From Crocinitomix sp. (lineage in GTDB: Bacteria > Bacteroidota > Bacteroidia > Flavobacteriales_D > Crocinitomicaceae): a stretch of 59,252 nt of DNA. The notes under the pieces are model-generated. The model did no database searches. It was not told the DNA's origin and worked only from the letters and a program-made list of their open reading frames with translations. The stretch spans positions 1-59,252 of the forward strand of contig WTCE01000071.1 in the NCBI GenBank assembly GCA_013138735.1, given 5' to 3'. The translations under genes and the position numbers were made by a program. Below, piece after piece: positions 1 through 8,862 of this stretch. Position 1 is the first letter of the stretch. The number at the start of each line of letters is the position of its first letter.

Positions 1-2
1 CT

Positions 3-92
3 GAAAGGCTAATTGCAAAATACGTAAAGGAGCAAGGAATTGAACAAGAGTATAAAAAGCTAAAAGAAAATCATCAATTGAAGCTATTTTAA
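3..92 (+). CDS. C-terminal end of a truncated gene, possible beta-clamp-binding tail
   Basis: An open frame enters from the left edge and stops at a TAA, giving 29 residues from GAA at base 3. The fragment is charged and helical in character and ends in QLKLF. That pentapeptide resembles the QL(S/D)LF motif by which DNA polymerases, MutS and some DNA-modifying enzymes bind the sliding clamp; here it is the extreme C-terminus, as is common for that motif. The family cannot be told from 29 residues. A DNA methyltransferase or repair enzyme is a guess only. Confidence 0.55.
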   Translation, partial: ERLIAKYVKEQGIEQEYKKLKENHQLKLF

Positions 93-94
93 TG

Positions 95-115
95 CCTCGC
101 GGGCTTGCCCCGAGG
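95..115. terminator. GC-rich hairpin after the partial gene
   Basis: Arms CCTCG and CGAGG enclose a second small stem (GGG/CCC) three bases after the stop codon of the first gene. It stands out in an AT-rich spacer. The following bases (attattta) are only a weak T tract, so it may be an imperfect intrinsic terminator or a REP-like palindrome. Confidence 0.4.
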
Positions 116-191
116 ATTATTTACTGCTTTTGAAATGTTCAAGTTTTCCAGATAGGATAACAAGTGTTAAGAATTAAAAGCTAGCGTGTTA

Positions 192-222
192 TTGAAAATA
201 TGCACGTATTTTCGTAAATTTG
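192..222 (+). promoter_or_regulatory. Bacteroidota-type promoter for the CotH/PorP pair
   Basis: TTG at 192-194 and TAAATTTG at 215-222 match the Bacteroidota -33 (TTTG) and -7 (TAnnTTTG) elements with a 20-base spacer. It predicts transcription from about base 229 and a leader of about 55 bases before the ATG at 283. Confidence 0.6.
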
Positions 223-282
223 GTAGAAGATGAAAATTAGGCTAGTATAATTCTTTAGCAATTTTCAAATAATTAAAAATTT

Positions 283-2805
283 ATGAAATTCAAATTACTT
301 GTAGTTTTGTCGCTGTTTTTATGCCAGGGTATACATGCTCAGGTATTTATTAATGAGTATTCTTGCTCGAATATTGCGAACTATACAGATGCTACAGGCG
401 ATCAAAATGATTGGGTTGAACTCTATAATTCTGATGCAGCAGCGTTTGATTTGACGGGTTATTTTATATCTGATAAGAGTAGCAATTTAAATAAACGTGA
501 AATTACAGCCGGAGCATCTATACCAGCTGGGGGTTTTCTAAAGGTTATTTTTTCTGATGAAAATGCAATCATGGGAGATGAACTTCATGTTAATTTGGGC
601 TTAGCGCAAACCAAAAACGAATGGATTATTCTAAGTTCTTCGGCTGGAACAATTGTTGACAGTTTGAAAATTGTTCGAATGACACAAAAAAATCATTCTT
701 ATGGTAGAACTACGGATGGATCTGGATCTTGGAGTATTTTTACAAGCCCAAACTTGGGCGTTTCCAATAGCGGTGGCTTAAATTACTATACCAATCGCCC
801 GACTATGAGTGTAGCCCCTGGTTATTATGCAGGTACGCAAAATGTGACACTTTCAACGGCTGATGGCTTGGCAACAATTTATTATACATTAGACGGGTCT
901 GTGCCCACAGAGTCTTCTACAGTGTACGCAGGTCCTGTTGCGGTTAGTGCAACTGCTGTATTGCGAGCACGGGCTTTTTCTTCTGACCCAAGTACTCCAG
1001 CGAGTTTTGTTGAAACCAATACCTATTTTATCAACGAAACGCATGATCTTCCAATTCTATCAATTTGTGGTGATGAGGTGACAGACTTTTTGAATGATGT
1101 AGCTCCGGGTGCTTTTAGTAATAATTTTGATGGCGCAATTGAGTTTTTTGAGGAAGACGGGTCCTTTATTGATGAAGGCGAAGGATATTATAATAAACAT
1201 GGTAATGACTCGTGGGCCTATGCGCAAAGAGGGATGGATTTTGTGATGAAAGATCAATATGGATACAATTACGCCATTCAGCATCAAATATTTGCTGGTA
1301 AGGATCGAGATGAATATCAACATTTAATAATCAAGGCGGCGGCCAATGATAATTATTCTTTTGAAGATGGAGGCGCGCATATCCGTGATGCCTATGTGCA
1401 TACAGTTTCGCAATTGGGAGATTTAAGAATGGATGAGCGAACTTCGCGTTTAGGCGCTATTTATGTGAACGGTGAATATTGGGGCGTTTATGATTTTAGA
1501 GAAAAAGTAGATGACGCAGATTTTACCAGTTATTATTATGATCAACCCGGAAATGAAATTGAATTCATAAAAACTTGGGGAGGAACTTGGGCCGAATACG
1601 GTGATCCTACAATGACGGAATGGAATGATTTGGTTGATTATATCACGACGAATGATATGAGCGTGGATGCAAATTACGAATATGTAAACGAGCGTTATAA
1701 TATTGGAAGTTTGATCGATTATATTGTGTTAAATTCATATATCGTTTCCTCAGATTGGCTTAATTGGAATACCGCTTGGTGGAAAGGTAATAATCCAGAT
1801 GGTGATAAGCAAAAATGGCGCTATGCCCTGTGGGATATGGATGCTACTTTTGGACATTATATTAATTATACTGGTGTAGAGACTACCGAACCTGATGCTG
1901 ACCCCTGTAATCCTGAGGCGCTTGTAGATGGATCTGACCCAGAAGGGCACATCCAAATTTTAACAAGTTTAAGGGAAAATGAAGACTTTGATTATTATTA
2001 TATTACCCGCTATATTGATCTAACAAATGGAGTGTTGTCATGTGATAGAATGATTGAGGTATTGGATAGTATGGTTGCCGTAATTGCCCCTGAAATGACA
2101 AACCAAACTGCCCGTTGGGGAGGAACTGTTACGGAATGGGAAGACAATGTGCAAGCCTTGCGAGATTATATTAATATAAGATGTGATGCAATTGTCAATG
2201 GGTTAATTGATTGTTATGACTTAGAGGGACCTTATGACATTATGCTAGATGTTGTGCCTGTTGGAGCGGGTAAAATAAAAATGAATTCGCTTTGGGTAAC
2301 AGCCTTCCCCTGGACGGGAACTTATTACGGTGGAATAAATACGGTTGTTAAAACAGAAGCGAATCCGGGTTATGTATTTGATCATTGGGAATCAATTAAC
2401 CACCCATTCACAGATCCTGAATTTCCAGAGGACACATTAGTTTTTACAACTACTGATACGTTAATTGCACATTTCCTTCTTATAGAGGAAGATGATCCAG
2501 TAGTGGATCCTCCCGATCCTGTTGGCTATGATGGAATTCATGTTCCCAATGCTTTTTCACCAAACGGTGACGGTGTAAATGATGAGTTAACGCTGTTTGT
2601 TGGTGATAATGTTGATTTGCTTGATTTTATAATTTACGATCGTTGGGGCAACTTATTGTTTAGAACTTCGGACAACCTCACACAGTGGGACGGCACTTAT
2701 AAAGGTAAATTATTGAATACTGGAGTGTATACTTATTATCTGAAATATAGTGAAGCTGAAGTAGGTCAACAAGTGCTTACTGGGAACATAACGTTAATGC
2801 AATAA
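283..2805 (+). CDS. Secreted CotH kinase family protein with lamin-tail domain and T9SS type B sorting domain
   Basis: A signal peptide (residues 1-19, ending IHAQ) is followed by a lamin-tail domain (about 20-150, with WVELYN and LTGYFISD), a chitobiase C-terminal-like beta domain (about 165-250, with IYYTLDGSVPT) and a CotH kinase-like domain (about 255-640). The CotH part shows YVNGEYWGVYDFRE near 393-410 and WRYALWDMDATFG near 511. A short repeat-like beta segment with GYVFDHW follows. The last 85 residues (NAFSPNGDGVNDEL, YDRWGNLLF, WDGTYKG) are a type B CTD, so the protein should leave through the T9SS. CotH family members phosphorylate proteins or act in surface adhesion; substrate here is unknown. 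It is followed after 2 bases by a PorP/SprF gene, the usual partner of type B cargo. Confidence 0.9.
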   Translation: MKFKLLVVLSLFLCQGIHAQVFINEYSCSNIANYTDATGDQNDWVELYNSDAAAFDLTGYFISDKSSNLNKREITAGASIPAGGFLKVIFSDENAIMGDELHVNLGLAQTKNEWIILSSSAGTIVDSLKIVRMTQKNHSYGRTTDGSGSWSIFTSPNLGVSNSGGLNYYTNRPTMSVAPGYYAGTQNVTLSTADGLATIYYTLDGSVPTESSTVYAGPVAVSATAVLRARAFSSDPSTPASFVETNTYFINETHDLPILSICGDEVTDFLNDVAPGAFSNNFDGAIEFFEEDGSFIDEGEGYYNKHGNDSWAYAQRGMDFVMKDQYGYNYAIQHQIFAGKDRDEYQHLIIKAAANDNYSFEDGGAHIRDAYVHTVSQLGDLRMDERTSRLGAIYVNGEYWGVYDFREKVDDADFTSYYYDQPGNEIEFIKTWGGTWAEYGDPTMTEWNDLVDYITTNDMSVDANYEYVNERYNIGSLIDYIVLNSYIVSSDWLNWNTAWWKGNNPDGDKQKWRYALWDMDATFGHYINYTGVETTEPDADPCNPEALVDGSDPEGHIQILTSLRENEDFDYYYITRYIDLTNGVLSCDRMIEVLDSMVAVIAPEMTNQTARWGGTVTEWEDNVQALRDYINIRCDAIVNGLIDCYDLEGPYDIMLDVVPVGAGKIKMNSLWVTAFPWTGTYYGGINTVVKTEANPGYVFDHWESINHPFTDPEFPEDTLVFTTTDTLIAHFLLIEEDDPVVDPPDPVGYDGIHVPNAFSPNGDGVNDELTLFVGDNVDLLDFIIYDRWGNLLFRTSDNLTQWDGTYKGKLLNTGVYTYYLKYSEAEVGQQVLTGNITLMQ

Positions 2806-2807
2806 GC

Positions 2808-3836
2808 ATGAAAAAAGGCCTTGCAATATTCTTCATTTTTTGGGTTGCCCAAATTTTTGCACAAGATTATCATTTTACGCAAACCAATCAGTTTGCACTC
2901 TTACAAAACCCGGCGAATACGGGACTTTTTGATGGTTGGGAACGCGCTGGAATCGGCCATAAAACGCAATGGGCAAATGCGGGTTCTAAGTTTCAGACAT
3001 CTGTTATTTCTGCTGATTTAAGTTTGTTTCGAAAAAGAACGGGCGAAGGAGCAAGCATGGGAGTGGGATTACTATTTTTAAATGACAAAGCTGGGGATAG
3101 TCGTTACGGCACAAAGCAAATGGTATTTAGCGTAAGTGGTATTGTTCCTTTGGCCGAAAATCATAAAATTTCAATGGGCATCCAAGCTGGATTAGGGCAG
3201 AAGTCAGGCGATTTTTCGGAGCTTATTTTTTCCAGTCAATTTAATGGCAATGAACTAGATGGTAAGTTAAATTCAGGCGAATCAAATAACTTGGCAAGTT
3301 TTATCTATCCCGATATCTCGGTTGGCGGTTTATACCAATTTGGGACGGATCAAAGTAGTTTAAATTCAGATGGTCAACCTAAAATTATTGCTGGTTTAGC
3401 CTATTATCACGCCAATCGTCCAATATTAAGATTTAGATTAGGTGGTTCAGAACGATTGTATGCAAAGTGGGTGCTGCATGGTAGTTATGCGAAAAACTTT
3501 AAGGGATCAAATCAAGGATTTGAGTTCAATCTAAATCAAACAATTCAAGGCCCTCACACCGAAACTAACATTGGTGCTTTATTGCGCCACTATCTTTCAA
3601 AAGGATCGAAAATTACAGGTTTAACACAGCCATCATATATAGCATTTGGCATGTACTATCGGCATAAAGACGCTATTGCACCAATGGTTCGCCTAAACTA
3701 TAAAGGATTCGATTTTGGCTTGTCTTATGACATTACACTCTCTACACTAGGCCAAGTTAGCCGCGGCGGTGGAATCGAATTTTCCTTAGTCTATACTAAT
3801 TTTGATTATGCGCTTTTTAAGCGGCAACGGTATTAG
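2808..3836 (+). CDS. PorP/SprF family type IX secretion outer-membrane protein
   Basis: 342 residues with a signal peptide ending QIFA and the family's N-terminal pattern DYHFTQ...LLQNPANTGLFDG. The rest is an alternating beta-strand pattern of an outer-membrane barrel. In this family, SprF-like proteins help secrete or anchor proteins carrying type B CTDs, such as SprB. Only 2 bases separate it from the upstream CotH cargo gene, so the two are almost certainly co-transcribed and probably dedicated partners. A decayed fragment of a second PorP/SprF gene lies 1.5 kb downstream (5351-5447). Confidence 0.9.
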   Translation: MKKGLAIFFIFWVAQIFAQDYHFTQTNQFALLQNPANTGLFDGWERAGIGHKTQWANAGSKFQTSVISADLSLFRKRTGEGASMGVGLLFLNDKAGDSRYGTKQMVFSVSGIVPLAENHKISMGIQAGLGQKSGDFSELIFSSQFNGNELDGKLNSGESNNLASFIYPDISVGGLYQFGTDQSSLNSDGQPKIIAGLAYYHANRPILRFRLGGSERLYAKWVLHGSYAKNFKGSNQGFEFNLNQTIQGPHTETNIGALLRHYLSKGSKITGLTQPSYIAFGMYYRHKDAIAPMVRLNYKGFDFGLSYDITLSTLGQVSRGGGIEFSLVYTNFDYALFKRQRY

Positions 3837-3895
3837 TTTTTAGGCAAAAGGCTAATCAAGCCCAACGTATTTCTAATTTTAAACGTATATAGAGT

Positions 3896-4753
3896 ATGCG
3901 CATACTCATATTCTTTTTATTCACAATGGTACTTGCAATCTTCTCTTGCAAAAAAGAAAGTATTATTGTGGAGGAACCAACCCCTTGGGGTTATGTGAAT
4001 TTGTCACCATATCAAGGAGATTGGAAATTGACTTCAACTGAGTATTATGAAAAGTGGTGGAGAAAAGATTCTATAGAGGTCTATAAAACACCCGAGTTAC
4101 TTTTGACATTGACGGATTCTGGTTTGCCCCATATAGGTGACCCGTCCAATTCCAAGACCAGGTTTTATTACGGAAAATTGTTTCATGGTGATGAAGTAAT
4201 TGAACTAAGTTGGAACCACAGATCAATAAATAATTTATCCCTTGAGGACAGTCTTCCAGATCTTTTTCAGAATTTGAAGCTAAACCGACGTAATGGAAAC
4301 CTCATACTTAGCAGGTTTGAATCGTCCAATCAGACTGACATAATACTGCAGAAATCGTCTGTTCCATTTCAACAGGATTCGTTGACGTATAGACTAGCAT
4401 TTAGCAGTGGGTTACCCAACATTGGGTTAATGGTTGGATATATAAATAGTACTGGTGATTATACCATAGACACCCTTAAATCGGGCAATTGGGAATGGGA
4501 AAAAAAAGTATTGCAAACGGATGATATTCGGAACTATAGTTTGGAAATAGTTGGGGCAACTGATAGTTTTCATGAGGCGATCGATTCGGATTATGGCGTA
4601 AGTATTGCGTTGCAATGGAGTTATACATCCATAAGTTCTAACAACCAAGTTACTGGCTTAAAAGATGGAGTAAAGGCTATATTTAGGACAGACGGGACAG
4701 TTGAATTTGATTCAAGTCCAAAGATCGAGTTTCTTCTAAAGTTTGTAGATTAG
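3896..4753 (+). CDS. Predicted lipoprotein, unknown function
   Basis: 285 residues. A lipobox-type signal peptide ends at FSC (residues 16-18), then KKES, so it should be a lipid-anchored envelope protein. Two similar-looking beta-rich halves follow: residues about 35-150 (GDWKLTSTEYYEKWW) resemble lipocalin-like domains seen in Bacteroidota lipoproteins; residues about 165-285 contain WEWEKKVLQTDD. No catalytic motif is visible. It lies 59 bases after the PorP gene and could be in the same transcript, but the spacing does not prove it. Confidence 0.75.
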   Translation: MRILIFFLFTMVLAIFSCKKESIIVEEPTPWGYVNLSPYQGDWKLTSTEYYEKWWRKDSIEVYKTPELLLTLTDSGLPHIGDPSNSKTRFYYGKLFHGDEVIELSWNHRSINNLSLEDSLPDLFQNLKLNRRNGNLILSRFESSNQTDIILQKSSVPFQQDSLTYRLAFSSGLPNIGLMVGYINSTGDYTIDTLKSGNWEWEKKVLQTDDIRNYSLEIVGATDSFHEAIDSDYGVSIALQWSYTSISSNNQVTGLKDGVKAIFRTDGTVEFDSSPKIEFLLKFVD

Positions 4754-4796
4754 TTATTAGTCAATAGTTTTTTGAATTTTTATATCGATTCAAACC

Positions 4797-4900
4797 ATGG
4801 TAACCAAACCATCAAACACAAGTCAAATCGCATTGATAATTGAACCCTTTGTCAAGCTCATGATGACAGGTTAGGCCGCTGCGATATTAGATTTTAGGCA
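4797..4900 (+). repeat. Octamer-family repeat locus A (short copy)
   Basis: Contains AACCATCAAAC and the shared cap GTCAAATCGCATTGA (4822-4836), followed by a 20-base block at 4877-4896 (CGCTGCGATATTAGATTTTA) that recurs with one mismatch at 18844-18863. It is the smallest of four related intergenic loci. Confidence 0.55.
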
Positions 4901-4927
4901 GGTTGTTTTAGGGAGTAGTCGATAACA

Positions 4928-5332
4928 TTATTTACCCCTTTTGTTTTTATTGTAGATCTGATATGTAATAGCTATTGTAATAATTACGAGGATACATCTT
5001 ACGATAAAACTCATTGAAGAAATATCTGCTCTAAATCCCATCATTCCTGGAACCACTCGCGACCCATGTCCTAAATACATCCCAACTATCCCATAAATAA
5101 AGAATCCAATCAATGAAATTAGCGATACAAGCATCAGTTGTAAAGAAGAATGATCCTGATTTTTTCTAAACTGCTTACGCGCTATGAAGAATACAACTAT
5201 CGATAGAGAAAACCAAAATAATCCCGTTATGAAATCATCCCGCATACCGATTCCATCCAATCCACCAGCAATCAATTTCGTATGAAAAAAGAATATAATA
5301 ATGAATAAAAAAGCGCGTATATTTCCAGTCAC
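4928..5332 (-). CDS. Small integral membrane protein, unknown
   Basis: 134 residues with an N-terminal hydrophobic segment (about 7-22) and three further hydrophobic stretches (about 36-50, 67-85 and 106-126). A basic hydrophilic linker RKQFRKNQDHSS lies between the second and third. No family recognised and no active-site motif. It stands alone on the minus strand between the lipoprotein gene and a PorP relic. Confidence 0.65.
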   Translation of the reverse strand: MTGNIRAFLFIIIFFFHTKLIAGGLDGIGMRDDFITGLFWFSLSIVVFFIARKQFRKNQDHSSLQLMLVSLISLIGFFIYGIVGMYLGHGSRVVPGMMGFRADISSMSFIVRCILVIITIAITYQIYNKNKRGK

Positions 5333-5350
5333 ACATTTATTTTTAAAAAT

Positions 5351-5447
5351 TAGTCCTGATAACTACCGCCATAAAGACGCCATTGCGCGAAGGGTGCGTG
5401 TGAATGATAAGGGCTTTGATTTTGGCTTGTGACATCACCTTCCACTT
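5351..5447 (+). pseudogene. Decayed fragment of a second PorP/SprF gene
   Basis: Bases 5362-5443 align with 3654-3740 of the intact PorP gene. From the TAC at 5364 the frame reads YRHKDAIA..VRVNDKGFDFGL; the intact gene reads YRHKDAIAPMVRLNYKGFDFGL. Directly after TTGT the relic lacks five bases (CTTAT) present in the intact gene, which shifts the frame, and GACATCACC resumes. There is no start codon, and the fragment ends at the 3' end of the opposing gene at 5448. This is what remains of a paralogue, probably from a past duplication or deletion. Confidence 0.8.
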
Positions 5448-6086
5448 TTATATTGTGATCTCCAAAGAATTTTGAATCAAAATCAATTTTTGACGCAAGT
5501 CCGATAAGGGGTGTTCCGGAAAATCCTTGTCAAACACTTCCTGTTCCGAATAATTCATAAGAGCGCCGGCTCTAAATTCAGGATCAAAGGGATCTTTTAG
5601 CCAATCAATAATTTTTCCATTTTCATCCGATTTAAAATCGGGGTTTTCTTTCATCCACAGAGGAAAGATGGCGGCTTCTCTCATGCCGGTTGTACCGATT
5701 TCGAATAGCTTTATCATGATCATATAATGACCTCTAAAGGTTGGGATAATTAACCTTCCTATATAACTCATTCCAGAGGGTTTCTGAGGTTCTTTAGTGA
5801 TGATTTGAATTACCTTGTATTTCTTTAATTGAACAGCTTCGCATTCAATAATACCGCCCTCAAAATCTTGCACGACCTTGTTTCTGATCTTATTGATGAC
5901 GAGATCGATTTTTGGTTTTCCATTAAAGAATAAGGTATCGAAATATTCAACTGAAACAAAGCTTGAATCGTCGTCATTCACCCAGCTTTCAAAAGTAGGT
6001 TTATTGTCCTGAAGATGCCATCCAAAATTATTGAATAATATCTTGGATATCGGTTGTTCTTTTTTCCGCTTAAATAACTTTAACAT
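5448..6086 (-). CDS. Conserved-looking cytoplasmic protein, unknown function
   Basis: 212 residues with no signal peptide or membrane segment and a basic N-terminus (MLKLFKRKKEQ). Features include a WVNDDDSSFVSVEYFDTLFFNGKP segment (positions about 35-58) and WLKDPFDPEFRAGALMNYSEQEVFDKDFPEHPLSDLR near the C-terminus, which read like a real folded protein with no family I recognise. Its stop lies at the edge of the PorP relic. It lies 55 bases downstream of mutS on the same strand and could be read through from it. Confidence 0.7.
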   Translation of the reverse strand: MLKLFKRKKEQPISKILFNNFGWHLQDNKPTFESWVNDDDSSFVSVEYFDTLFFNGKPKIDLVINKIRNKVVQDFEGGIIECEAVQLKKYKVIQIITKEPQKPSGMSYIGRLIIPTFRGHYMIMIKLFEIGTTGMREAAIFPLWMKENPDFKSDENGKIIDWLKDPFDPEFRAGALMNYSEQEVFDKDFPEHPLSDLRQKLILIQNSLEITI

Positions 6087-6141
6087 AATCCAAATACTGT
6101 ATTGTCTATCTCGACTTTTACAAATTCAATCCTAATAATCA

Positions 6142-8763
6142 CTACCCTCCAACATACTTCTTAATCTCATTCAATTTCATGAGCGCCTCAACAGGAGTTA
6201 ACGTATTGATGTCAATTTTCTCAATTTCATCTTTGATTTGCATGAGAACAGGATCGTCTAACTGAAAAAAGCTCAATTGCATATTCGCGTCTGCAGCAAT
6301 GGCTTTGGCCTCCGCTTTTAAATCACCCGAATGGCTTTTTTCCAATTGCAGTAATATTTGATCAGCACGATTCAAAACGGCTTTTGGCATTCCTGCCATT
6401 TTTGCCACATGAATTCCAAAACTGTGTGCACTTCCACCTGGAACTAATTTCCGCATGAAGATGATTTTATTGCCCAATTCTTTAACCGAAACATTGTAAT
6501 TTTTGATCCGTTTAAACGTGCCACTCATTTCATTCAGTTCATGATAGTGAGTAGCAAAAAGCGTCTTGGGTTTCGCCATTTTATTTTCATGCAAATATTC
6601 TGTAATCGACCATGCAATCGAAATTCCATCATAAGTACTTGTTCCACGTCCAATTTCATCTAGAATAATTAAACTGCGTTCCGATAAATTGTTCAGAATA
6701 CTGGCCGTTTCGTTCATTTCAACCATAAAAGTTGATTCGCCTGATGAAATATTATCAGAAGCACCAACTCTTGTAAATACTTTGTCTACAATACCTAATA
6801 TAGCCTCATCTGCAGGAACAAAACTTCCCATTTGTGCCATTAATGAAATTAAGGCCGTTTGGCGCAGCAATGCTGACTTACCAGACATATTTGGCCCCGT
6901 GATCATGATGATTTGTTGGGTGTCATTATCCAAATACACATTGTTTGAAATATAAGGCTCACCCATGGGCAATTGTTTCTCAATTACGGGGTGTCTTCCT
7001 TCCTTAATGTCAATCACAAACGTCTCGTCCATTTTAGGGCAAGTGTACTTATTTTCGCGAGCGACCATGGCAAATGAATGCAAACAATCGAGCTTAGCTA
7101 ATTGTTGTGCATTATGCTGTATTGGAGTGATATAGTCCGCCATTGATAATACTAAGTCATTCAGTAATCTACTTTCTAACTGGTGTATTTTTTCTTCTGC
7201 GCCTAAAATTTTTGACTCGTATTCTTTTAATTCCTCTGTTATATATCTTTCCGCGTTGACTAAAGTCTGCTTTCGAATCCAATCTTCCGGCACTTTGTCT
7301 TTATGTGAATTTCTAACCTCAATATAATAGCCAAACACATTATTAAAGGCTATTTTAATACTTGAAATTCCGGTGCGCTCAACTTCACGTACTTTCATGG
7401 CTTCCAAATACGATTTTCCAGTATTCAACACCGCACGCAAATCATCTAGCTCGGCATTTAAGCCATCCGCAATTACGGGTCCTTTACCAACTGCAATTGC
7501 AGGCTCTTCATCAATTTCTTTTTCTATTCGTTCACGCAATGCCTTACAAGGATTTAACAAATCGGCAATCAATGGCAATGCTTTTGACTTTGCTTTGCTA
7601 CACGCTTCCTTAATCGGGTCAATTGCCGTTAAGGCTCGTTTGAGTTGAACAATCTCCTTTGGATTAATCCGTGTCGTTGCTACTTTGGAAATAATACGTT
7701 CTAAATCGCCAACCTCTTTCAGTTGCGTTTCAATGGTCGTTTGAAATTCGCTTTCATCTAAAAAGAACTGCACAATTTCATGGCGTTCGCGAATTGGCGA
7801 AAGATCTTTCAGCGGTAAAACCGTCCAACGGCGCATCATTCTGCTTCCTGGCGGCGTTAAGGTTTTATCAATAATATCAATCAACGTTACCGCGCCTTCA
7901 TTTTGCGAATACAACAACTCTAAATTCCGAATCGTAAAACGATCCAACCATACATATTTATCCTCTTCTAAACGAGAAATGGTAGAAATATGGCCGAGTT
8001 TATTGTGCTGCGTTTGCGATAGGTAATGCAATACCGCACTGCCCGCAATAATAGCCAACTCCATTTTATCAATCCCAAATCCTTTTAAAGACTTTACTTC
8101 AAAATGTTTTTCTAAATTTTCCTGTGCAAAATCCATTGTAAACACCCAATCTTCCAATTTATAGGTGTAGAATTTATCACTGAAATGTTCAAAATAAAGT
8201 TTCTGTTTTCCTTTTTGAAATAGAATTTCTTTCGGGCTAAAACTTTGGATGAGTTTATCGATATATTCAAAATTCCCTTCAGCTACTAAAAATTCTCCTG
8301 TAGAAACATCAATAAAAGAAACGCCTGCGCGTTTTCCTTCAAAATGAATCGCGGCCAAGAAATTATTCTCACTTCCGTCTAAAACTTTATCATTATAAGA
8401 AACCCCAGGAGTTACCAATTCAGTAACACCGCGCTTAACAATCGTCTTCGTCATTTTAGGATCTTCCAATTGATCACAAATGGCAACACGCATTCCAGCA
8501 CGAACTAATTTTGGCAAATAAGTGTCCAACGAGTGGTGCGGAAATCCAGCCAATTCAATTTCTGAAGGACTGTTTTTTCCTCTTTTTGTTAAGATGATAT
8601 TGAGAATATTGGAAGCCTTTACAGCATCCGCTCCAAAGGTCTCATAAAAATCCCCTACACGAAAGAGCAACATGGCATCAGGATATTTAATCTTGATCGC
8701 ATTGTATTGCTTCATCAACGGCGTTACCGTTGCTTTCTTTGCACTTGCTTTTTTCTTTGCCAC
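6142..8763 (-). CDS. mutS: DNA mismatch repair protein MutS
   Basis: 873 residues, normal for MutS. The mismatch-wedge motif FYE is at 39-41 within VGDFYETF. The connector, lever and clamp domains follow. The ABC ATPase has Walker A GPNMSGKS near residue 622, and Walker [17 protein letters not shown] near 704. A QLSFF sliding-clamp-binding motif lies near residue 833, where other MutS proteins carry it. It recognises mismatches and small loops and recruits MutL. The start is the ATG at 8763 ([10 protein letters not shown]); a Lys/Ala-rich lead of about 15 residues precedes the conserved [10 protein letters not shown]. No truncation or substitution seen. Confidence 0.98.
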   Translation of the reverse strand: MAKKKASAKKATVTPLMKQYNAIKIKYPDAMLLFRVGDFYETFGADAVKASNILNIILTKRGKNSPSEIELAGFPHHSLDTYLPKLVRAGMRVAICDQLEDPKMTKTIVKRGVTELVTPGVSYNDKVLDGSENNFLAAIHFEGKRAGVSFIDVSTGEFLVAEGNFEYIDKLIQSFSPKEILFQKGKQKLYFEHFSDKFYTYKLEDWVFTMDFAQENLEKHFEVKSLKGFGIDKMELAIIAGSAVLHYLSQTQHNKLGHISTISRLEEDKYVWLDRFTIRNLELLYSQNEGAVTLIDIIDKTLTPPGSRMMRRWTVLPLKDLSPIRERHEIVQFFLDESEFQTTIETQLKEVGDLERIISKVATTRINPKEIVQLKRALTAIDPIKEACSKAKSKALPLIADLLNPCKALRERIEKEIDEEPAIAVGKGPVIADGLNAELDDLRAVLNTGKSYLEAMKVREVERTGISSIKIAFNNVFGYYIEVRNSHKDKVPEDWIRKQTLVNAERYITEELKEYESKILGAEEKIHQLESRLLNDLVLSMADYITPIQHNAQQLAKLDCLHSFAMVARENKYTCPKMDETFVIDIKEGRHPVIEKQLPMGEPYISNNVYLDNDTQQIIMITGPNMSGKSALLRQTALISLMAQMGSFVPADEAILGIVDKVFTRVGASDNISSGESTFMVEMNETASILNNLSERSLIILDEIGRGTSTYDGISIAWSITEYLHENKMAKPKTLFATHYHELNEMSGTFKRIKNYNVSVKELGNKIIFMRKLVPGGSAHSFGIHVAKMAGMPKAVLNRADQILLQLEKSHSGDLKAEAKAIAADANMQLSFFQLDDPVLMQIKDEIEKIDINTLTPVEALMKLNEIKKYVGG

Positions 8764-8862
8764 GCTTTATTGAATTTTGGAAAAACGAATTTAAGCTATC
8801 CTTTCCCCTTTCAAAAATTTGAGCAATCGGACTTATCAATACTTGTTAACAGTTTTGAGGAG

